DNA of 64,000 nt from Solirubrobacter ginsenosidimutans (GTDB lineage: Bacteria; Actinomycetota; Thermoleophilia; Solirubrobacterales; Solirubrobacteraceae): contig NZ_JAPDOD010000016.1 in NCBI RefSeq assembly GCF_027587205.1, positions 111,701 through 175,700 of the forward strand, given 5' to 3'. Both the position numbers and the translations under genes were made by a program. This document shows, piece by piece, positions 58,817-64,000 of the stretch. The notes beneath the pieces are model-generated. The model worked only from the letters and a program-made list of their open reading frames with translations, made no database searches and was not told the origin of the DNA. The stretch's first letter is position 1; each line of letters begins with the position of its first letter.

Positions 58817-59403
58817 GACACTCCGAGGCGGCTGAGCAGCTCCCCGGCACCACCATGGTCCGGTGAAAGCAGGAAGACGATCGAGCAGCCTTCGCCTTCG
58901 ACGATCATGCTCGAGTCCAGCAGCAACGCGTCGTCGCTGACCGCGGCGCGGCTGGCGAGCACCGTCTGCACCAGCGAGCTGAGCATGTCCGTGGCCGTGG
59001 CCGGCGGAGTGGGCTCGAGCTCGAGGCCGGTCATGCCGGCGAGCGCGTTCAGGTAGGAGGTGCCGACGACGTTGCCGATCTCGCCCAGTGCGGACTCCGC
59101 GTACTCCGAGTCCGGCTCGAGGCCGAGCAGCGCGCAGATCGACGCGGCGTCGGCGGGCGTCAGCAACATCAGCACGACCGACGGCATGTCGCCGAGGACG
59201 CCCAGCGCGATGCCGGTGACCTCGGACTCGGGCACGCCGATCTCCTCGACCGCCTGCGTCATGGGGACGACGCGGGCGTCGGGGACGGTCAGATCGACCG
59301 GGCGGCCGAGCATGCCGGAGAGCGCCGTGGACGCATTTCCGGCACCGATGTTCGCGAGCTCGCGCAGGGCGTCGAGCTGGATGTCGTTATAGGTCGCGCT
59401 CAT
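58813..59403 (-). CDS. cheC: CheC CheY-P phosphatase
   Basis: A 196-residue protein of the CheC/CheX/FliY family. Two phosphatase centres are seen: Glu15 and Asn18 in RELANIGAGNASTAL and Glu108 and Asn111 in ALGEIGNVVGTSYLNAL. These act on phospho-CheY. GGAGG lies eight bases before the ATG. It overlaps cheD and lies in an operon with cheA and cheY, so adaptation here probably uses the CheC-CheD branch. Confidence 0.92.
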   Translation of the reverse strand: MSATYNDIQLDALRELANIGAGNASTALSGMLGRPVDLTVPDARVVPMTQAVEEIGVPESEVTGIALGVLGDMPSVVLMLLTPADAASICALLGLEPDSEYAESALGEIGNVVGTSYLNALAGMTGLELEPTPPATATDMLSSLVQTVLASRAAVSDDALLLDSSMIVEGEGCSIVFLLSPDHGGAGELLSRLGVS

Positions 59404-59473
59404 AGGACCACCTCCGGTCCGTGGGTCCCTGGGCCACCCGTCTGGGCCCTTGTCTGCCGTTTGCCAGGGTCGC

Positions 59474-61432
59474 TCACGCGGCCACACCTCGGGGTTGGGA
59501 GAGTTCCGCGACGGCGTCGCAGTCGACGATCAGGGCGATCTGACCGTCGGAGAGCACGGCGGCTCCCGAAAGCGCAGATCCTTCGGAGACTTCGGGCGGC
59601 AGCGGGCGCGTGACCAGCTCGCGCTGACCGTCCAGGACGCTGACGGCGAACGCGAGGCGCTCGCCGTTGCCACGCACGACGACGGCGTAGGCCGCATCGC
59701 TCGACGGCGACCCGCCGAACAGCTCGGCGGCGTCGACCAGCGGGAGTACGCCGTCGTTGAGCACCAGCATCTGGCGCCCGGCGACGCTGCGGACCGGGTG
59801 GTCGGCGGTGCGGACGGTGCGCTCGATGCGGTCGAGCGGAATCGCGAACGGGCGCCCGTCGGCCTGCACGATCAGCGCGGTCATGATCGCCAGCGTCAGC
59901 GGCAGGCGGATCTCCGCGCACGTGCCCTGGCCGGGCGCGGACGTGAGCGTGACCTCGCCGCCGAGCTCGCGGATCGCGACGCGCACGGCGTCCATCCCGA
60001 CACCGCGGCCGGAGATGTCCGACGTCGTGTCCGACGTCGAGAAGCCCGGGTGGAAGAGCAGCTCGGTGGCGCGGGCGAGATCGATCGTCTCGTCGCCGAT
60101 CAGGCCGCGTTCGCGGGCCTTGGAGGCGACGCGCTCGGCATCGATGCCGCGCCCGTCGTCCTTGACCGAGATGATCACGTTGCCGCCGGCGTGGCGGGCC
60201 TCGATCGTGAGCTTGCCGGTCGCGGGCTTGCCGGCCGCCTCGCGCTCCGCCACGCCCTCGAGGCCGTGGTCGAGCGAGTTGCGGATCAGGTGCACGAGCG
60301 GGTCGCCGAGCGAGTCGACGACGCTGCGGTCGAGCTCCGTGTCCTTGCCGACGAGCTCCAGCTCGACCTGCTTGGAAAGCTTGACGCTGAGGTCGCGGAC
60401 GAGCCGCGGGAAGCGCAGCAGGACGGCCTCGACCGGGATCATGCGGACCTGCATCACCATCGACTGGAGGGCGTGCGAGGTGCGCGTGAGGCCCTGGATC
60501 GCCTGCTGCAGGCCCGGGACGTCGGCCTGCGCGGCGAGGACCTCGACCTGGGTGCGGTTGAGGACGAGCTCGCCCATCGCGTGCATCAGCTGATCGAGGC
60601 GCTCGGCGTCCACGCGGACGGTGGAGGAGCCGTGGTGCGGACGGTTGGTGCTGTCGGGCTTGGCCGTGGGCGCGGCGACGGTCGCGGCCGCGGGCTCCTC
60701 GACCCCGTCGACGGCGGCGTCGGCGACGGCCTCGGTGACCTCGCACATGGCGACGTCCGGAACGCCCGCGGCGGCCGAGTGCAGCTCCCCGTCGGTGTTC
60801 TCGCTCACGACCCACGCGACGATCTCGCGGCCGTCGAAGGTGTCGACGTCGGCGGGGGCCGGGACGCAGGCGAGCGTCTCCCCCAGCTTGGCGACGGCGG
60901 CGAGGACCATGTAGGCGCGCACGGACGGCATGTCGACGTCGTCGCGCAGCGACGCGGCGACCTGGACGACGCGGCGGCCCTGGGCCATCTCGCTCAGGTC
61001 CGAGGGCGGGTCGAGGGCGCTGGGCGGAGCTTCCGCCGGAGCCGCCTCGTCGTCGCGGATGAGCGTCCGCAGACGCTCGATCAGCGCCTCGGGCGCGATG
61101 TCCTCGGCCCCGCCGGTCTCGATCGAGTCGACGGCGGCCTCGAGCATGTCGAGGCATTCGAGGCAGACATCGATCTCGGCCCGTTGCAGGCCGTTCTTAC
61201 GCTGACGGAGGAGCTCGAAGACGTCCTCCATCTCGTGAGTGAGCGCCGCCATGCCGGCGAAGCCCATAGTCGCGCTCATGCCCTTCAGGGAATGCGCGAT
61301 GCGGAAGATCTCGTCGACCGTCTGTCGGTCGTCCGGGGTCTCCTCAATGCGCACGACCGCGAGGTTGAGCTCCTGGAGATGCTCGCGGCCCTCGGCCAAG
61401 AACATCGGGAGATACTCGGAAACTTGATCCAC
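59474..61432 (-). CDS. cheA: CheA sensor histidine kinase
   Basis: A 652-residue CheA. Hpt domain with His47 in IAHSLKGMSA; a P2-like CheY-binding domain (about 165-235, VVQVAASLRDDVDMPSVRAY); P3 with LDQLMHAMGELVLNRTQ; kinase core with HLIRNSLDHGLE, DDGRGID and GRGVGMDAV; and the C-terminal CheW-like P5 domain. It receives the receptor signal and phosphorylates CheY. It is the first gene of the cheA-C-D-Y operon, 70 bases upstream of cheC. No cheW, cheR or cheB lies in the window, so those functions are encoded elsewhere or missing. Confidence 0.95.
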   Translation of the reverse strand: MDQVSEYLPMFLAEGREHLQELNLAVVRIEETPDDRQTVDEIFRIAHSLKGMSATMGFAGMAALTHEMEDVFELLRQRKNGLQRAEIDVCLECLDMLEAAVDSIETGGAEDIAPEALIERLRTLIRDDEAAPAEAPPSALDPPSDLSEMAQGRRVVQVAASLRDDVDMPSVRAYMVLAAVAKLGETLACVPAPADVDTFDGREIVAWVVSENTDGELHSAAAGVPDVAMCEVTEAVADAAVDGVEEPAAATVAAPTAKPDSTNRPHHGSSTVRVDAERLDQLMHAMGELVLNRTQVEVLAAQADVPGLQQAIQGLTRTSHALQSMVMQVRMIPVEAVLLRFPRLVRDLSVKLSKQVELELVGKDTELDRSVVDSLGDPLVHLIRNSLDHGLEGVAEREAAGKPATGKLTIEARHAGGNVIISVKDDGRGIDAERVASKARERGLIGDETIDLARATELLFHPGFSTSDTTSDISGRGVGMDAVRVAIRELGGEVTLTSAPGQGTCAEIRLPLTLAIMTALIVQADGRPFAIPLDRIERTVRTADHPVRSVAGRQMLVLNDGVLPLVDAAELFGGSPSSDAAYAVVVRGNGERLAFAVSVLDGQRELVTRPLPPEVSEGSALSGAAVLSDGQIALIVDCDAVAELSQPRGVAA

Positions 61433-61591
61433 AGCCGGTGCATCGGCCGGAGTGGGGCAGAACTGGACCCGAATCTTTCAAAAGTTTGGCGAACGTTCAT
61501 ATCGGCCTGGGCGAACCGCCAGTTGGAACAGTTGCGCCGGCAACATAAGATCGCTCGCAGCTTGCCGCCCCGCCGCGCCCAACCGCCCCGC

Positions 61592-61711
61592 ATGAGCGTC
61601 CTCGAACCCGGGCGCCGCCGCGCGGCCAGACGTCTCACGCGGCTCGCCGGCGTCCTGCTGGTGGCCGCCGTGGTCGCGGTCGGCGTCGTGGTCTTCCTGA
61701 CCCTGGGCTGA
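61592..61711 (+). CDS. 39-residue single-pass membrane protein
   Basis: ATG at 61592; product MSVLEPGRRRAARRLTRLAG followed by a hydrophobic helix VLLVAAVVAVGVVVFL. A basic N-terminus then one helix fits a small type II membrane protein. No clear ribosome site, and it lies in the gap between cheA and a VOC gene, 27 bp before the latter. No family recognised; it may be real or a chance frame. Confidence 0.4.
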   Translation: MSVLEPGRRRAARRLTRLAGVLLVAAVVAVGVVVFLTLG

Positions 61712-61738
61712 GCGCCGCGAGGCGTAGAGTCGCCGGGC

Positions 61739-62131
61739 ATGAGCACCGCAGAAGCCGCAACGATCGTGACCGGCGTCGACTTCGTGTCGCTCCCGACCGA
61801 GGACCTGGCACGCGCCGTCGAGTTCTACGGATCGACGCTCGGGTTGACGTGCACGGTCCACAAGCCGGAGTACAACTTCGCCGAGTTCGACACGGGAACG
61901 GTGACGCTGAGCGTCGTCAACCCGGTGAAGATGAAGATCGGCGAGTTCTCACCCAACAAGAACCACCTGGCGCTGCAGGTCGACGACGTGGCGGCCGCCC
62001 GCGCGGAGCTCGAGTCGCGCGGCGTGACGTTCATGGGCGACATCTTCGACACCGGCGTCTGCCACATGGCGTTCCTCGCCGACCCCGACGGGAACCACCT
62101 GATGCTGCATCACCGCTACGCGCGGCGCTAG
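61739..62131 (+). CDS. VOC (glyoxalase-like) family protein
   Basis: A 130-residue VOC protein: VTGVDFVSLPTEDLARAVEF, FYGSTLGL, the central NHLALQVDDVAAARAELESRG and the end MAFLADPDGNHLMLHHRY. His14-type and Glu/His ligands suggest a metal site, but the class (lyase, epimerase, resistance protein) cannot be told. The ATG has no strong ribosome site. It is independent of the two other VOC proteins in the window, which differ in size. Confidence 0.8.
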   Translation: MSTAEAATIVTGVDFVSLPTEDLARAVEFYGSTLGLTCTVHKPEYNFAEFDTGTVTLSVVNPVKMKIGEFSPNKNHLALQVDDVAAARAELESRGVTFMGDIFDTGVCHMAFLADPDGNHLMLHHRYARR

Positions 62132-62625
62132 AGGGACGAAAGTCAACTGCTCCGGTGAGGGAGGGGGCCGCTGCGGTGGATGGAGCCGTTCGCTGGCTCG
62201 CCGTGATCCGCTGGGTGGCCGGCCTCCCCATCTCGGGCGGTGGTCGAGACTGACCGTCAAGGTACGGGCCACGGAGACAGAAAGGGCGTTCTCACGCTCG
62301 CCGATCAGTCATCGGCGAGGGGGTGTGTAACCAGAGCTGCCTCGCAGGCAGCTCTCGTTCCGCACCCCCACCCGCGCGCCACGTCGAACAGCGCGAACCT
62401 GATCGAGACCCGCGATCCGTACCTCAAACGCGCACGGTCGACCACGGCGACCGTCACACGGCGTGTGCGGGACACACTTTCAGTCCCACGCCCGCAATTG
62501 TCGGTATCCCGGCACGGCACTTCGAGACAACCGAGCCGAGCCGCGCGGCGGACGACGGCAGACAGCAACGAAGTGCTCGCCACTCCCCCTCCCCACCCCG
62601 CGCAGTTGACGTTCATCCCGCCCTT
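62132..62625. other. 494-bp intergenic stretch with strong secondary structure
   Basis: Lies between convergent genes. The structured element at 62297-62369 is its main content. Open frames of 100 codons occur on both strands but have no ribosome site or family resemblance, so I do not call them. Confidence 0.45.
62297..62369. other. Two adjacent hairpins, candidate terminator or structured RNA
   Basis: Hairpin A: CTCGCCGAT (62297-62305) with ATCGGCGAG (62311-62319), loop CAGTC. Hairpin B: GGGGGTG (62319-62325) with CACCCCC (62363-62369), enclosing a 7x7 internal loop and AGAGCTGCC (62333-62341) with GGCAGCTCT (62347-62355). All stems are perfect. The pair lies 165 bp after the VOC gene and 256 bp before the next convergent gene, so it may end transcription both ways or belong to an untranslated RNA. 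Confidence 0.55.
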
Positions 62626-64000
62626 CTAGGCGGGGCGCTGCGGGATCACGTGCGCGGCGCCGTCGTCGAAGTGCTGGATGTCGCCGCTCGCGCCGCCGAG
62701 GTCGCACGCTCCCCAGCGCAGGCCCTCGGCCCTGAGTGAGAAGACGACCTCGAACGGGAGCGTCATGAAGCCGCGGCGCGGGTCGCGCTGGGCGCGCTGA
62801 GCGGCCGCGCCGCGCGTGGCGAACGGGCGGTCGCCCGCGGTGCCGGCGTTGGTGGCGGTGCCGCCCATGCGCTCGTAGTCGCGCTCGATCAGCGGGCGCA
62901 GCGCCGTGGCGACGCCGGCTGCGTCCAGCGGGTCGGGAACATGGCCGTCGAAGAGGCGCTGTTGCGCCACGGGCGGCAGAGCCTGGATCCGCGGCAGCAG
63001 GGCTTGGGCCGCGGCGGCGTCGATGTCGTGCGGGGTCGCCGCCGTGGGGGTCGACGACGTCAGGTCCGGCGGCGGGTAGACGAGGGCGAAGTAGCGCTGC
63101 ATCGCGCTCGAGTCCGACGCGAGATTGTTGTAGGTCGTCATCGTCTGGGCGTAGAGCCGCTCGCGGCCGGCGGCGTCGTTGGCCGCCGCCGGGCGGGGCG
63201 TGTTGGTGATGCGGTCGGGCCGCTGGATGCGATCCGCGCCCGTCCCGACCGCGTCGTTGGGCACGACGGACAGCACACGCGTGCCGTCGCCGAAGAGCAT
63301 CACCGCGCGGTCGTACCCCGGGCCGGTCTGGGCGTCGACCGCCTGCTCGGCGGTTCCGGCCTCGTGCGCGACGTACGGGTTCTCGAAGTAGTCGATGTCG
63401 GTCGCCTGGCCGAATGCGTGGCTGCCGCGTCTGCGGCCCGCGTCCCAGCCGCTGACCGAGCCGACGTTCCACTGCTCGCGGGTGAGCGCGCCGGCGACGG
63501 TCGTGCCGGCCGCGGTCAACCGGTCGCGGATCATCTGCTCCGCGCGGGCGCTCGCGCGCTGAAGCTTGGTGGCGAAGCGCGGGAGCACCGGCCCGGAAGT
63601 CACACCGAACACCTGGACCGTCACGAACGTGCCGGTGAGCCAGTCGTACGGGTCGACGCCTTCGGGCGGCGTCAGGCCGAGGTGGTTGCGAACGACATCG
63701 TCGTACCACTCGTCCTGGCTGCCGCCCGTCTGCGCCGAGCGGGTGGGCTGCGCGGCGGGGTTGGCGACGTCCTGGGTCGCGCTGGCGGGCACGCCGCCCG
63801 CGGGCTGGGTGACGGGCGCGGCGGGCGTCGAGGGGACGCGGGCGAGAGACGCGGTCGCGTGGTCGGCGAGCGCGCGACCGACGGCGGCGGCGAACGGCGA
63901 CGGCGAGCCGGCGAGGCCGGCGTCGGCAGTGAGCGGCGACGCGGTCGCGGGGGCGGCGCCTGCGGCGAGCGGCGACGCGGACGCCGGGCCGGCAAGCGGC
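62626..64000 (-). CDS. M15-like peptidase domain protein, 5' part cut by window edge
   Basis: The frame stays open to the window edge, so the N-terminus is missing; the visible start is Ala/Pro-rich low complexity (ASPLAAGAAPATASPLTAD). The domain near the middle holds SHAFGQATDID, which fits the Ser-His-x2-Gly-x-Ala-x-Asp zinc motif of D-Ala-D-Ala carboxypeptidases (M15), and near the end SGDIQHFD gives the second His. It may cut peptidoglycan peptides, or be a toxin or modular domain; without the N-terminus the location cannot be decided. The stretch VFSLRAEGLRWGACDLGGAS before the last motif is typical of the fold. Confidence 0.5.
   Translation of the reverse strand, partial: PLAGPASASPLAAGAAPATASPLTADAGLAGSPSPFAAAVGRALADHATASLARVPSTPAAPVTQPAGGVPASATQDVANPAAQPTRSAQTGGSQDEWYDDVVRNHLGLTPPEGVDPYDWLTGTFVTVQVFGVTSGPVLPRFATKLQRASARAEQMIRDRLTAAGTTVAGALTREQWNVGSVSGWDAGRRRGSHAFGQATDIDYFENPYVAHEAGTAEQAVDAQTGPGYDRAVMLFGDGTRVLSVVPNDAVGTGADRIQRPDRITNTPRPAAANDAAGRERLYAQTMTTYNNLASDSSAMQRYFALVYPPPDLTSSTPTAATPHDIDAAAAQALLPRIQALPPVAQQRLFDGHVPDPLDAAGVATALRPLIERDYERMGGTATNAGTAGDRPFATRGAAAQRAQRDPRRGFMTLPFEVVFSLRAEGLRWGACDLGGASGDIQHFDDGAAHVIPQRPA

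Noticed and set aside
62305..62616. 103-codon minus-strand frame in the intergenic stretch
   Set aside because: No ribosome site, no family resemblance, and it covers the double-hairpin element.
62240..62629. 129-codon plus-strand frame in the same stretch
   Set aside because: Low-complexity Arg/Thr/Ser-rich product without conserved motifs; overlaps structured DNA and converges on a real gene.
1..64000. tRNA, rRNA or complete transposon
   Set aside because: No cloverleaf, rRNA signature or transposase was found by reading; only one probable insertion-sequence end was seen.

Overview
The window is uniformly high-GC DNA with dense gene packing, many 4-base ATGA/GTGA overlaps between consecutive genes, and frequent GTG/TTG starts. 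The gene content (partner-switching STAS/SpoIIE regulators, single-membrane secreted proteins with plain signal peptides, MacAB-like ABC exporters, LuxR-type LAL ATPases, DUF3105, a glucodextranase-like enzyme, a CheC/CheD chemotaxis set) suggests a soil actinobacterium, most plausibly of the Thermoleophilia/Solirubrobacterales type. The lineage is an inference; no 16S or marker gene is present. No tRNA, rRNA, CRISPR array or complete mobile element was recognised.

Layout. 1-4.4 kb: a catabolic pair (extradiol-type dioxygenase cut by the window edge, and an FAH-family hydrolase) with a divergent LysR regulator that has an 8-bp palindrome before its start; then an HxlR regulator divergent from an MFS exporter with a near-leaderless promoter. 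4.4-6.2 kb: translationally coupled patatin lipase and lysophospholipid acyltransferase. 6.3-12.8 kb: secreted proteins, including two paralogues with RTX-like and MopE-like calcium motifs, a small beta-trefoil lectin and a 1187-residue metalloprotease. 12.8-15.6 kb: STAS factor plus a membrane GAF-PAS-GAF-SpoIIE phosphatase. 16.8-19.7 kb: an ECF sigma factor operon whose five reading frames, including a 22-codon one, are chained by ATGA overlaps. 19.8-27.3 kb: a large glucodextranase-like enzyme, a doublet of palindromes, a novel cysteine-ladder repeat protein, and a secreted phosphodiesterase that shares its C-terminal module with the metalloprotease.

27.5-33.4 kb: an RsbW-like/GAF/PAS regulator, DUF3105 and tautomerase genes, and a MacA/MacB-type export operon. 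33.5-37.1 kb: a phosphosulfolactate-synthase-like gene coupled to an ATP-grasp gene, divergent from an oxidoreductase-LuxR pair. 37.1-45.0 kb: one 2631-residue secreted mosaic protein with repeats of exact 183-residue period. 45.0-47.6 kb: an SDR, a DUF4143 ATPase preceded by three 23-bp repeats, and a probable IS21-type end without its transposase. 47.6-51.0 kb: iolD and mmsA/iolA. 51.0-55.2 kb: a helical-repeat protein, a methyltransferase and a LAL regulator. 55.3-61.4 kb: a chemotaxis locus (MCP, a 51-residue protein, cheY, cheD, cheC, cheA). The end holds a small membrane protein, a VOC protein, a structured intergenic element and a secreted or modular M15-like peptidase running off the window.

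The strongest candidates for undescribed biology are the cysteine-ladder protein at 23147-25147, the comA-like/ATP-grasp pair at 33500-35265 and the sigma-factor operon with its bridging micro-frame.
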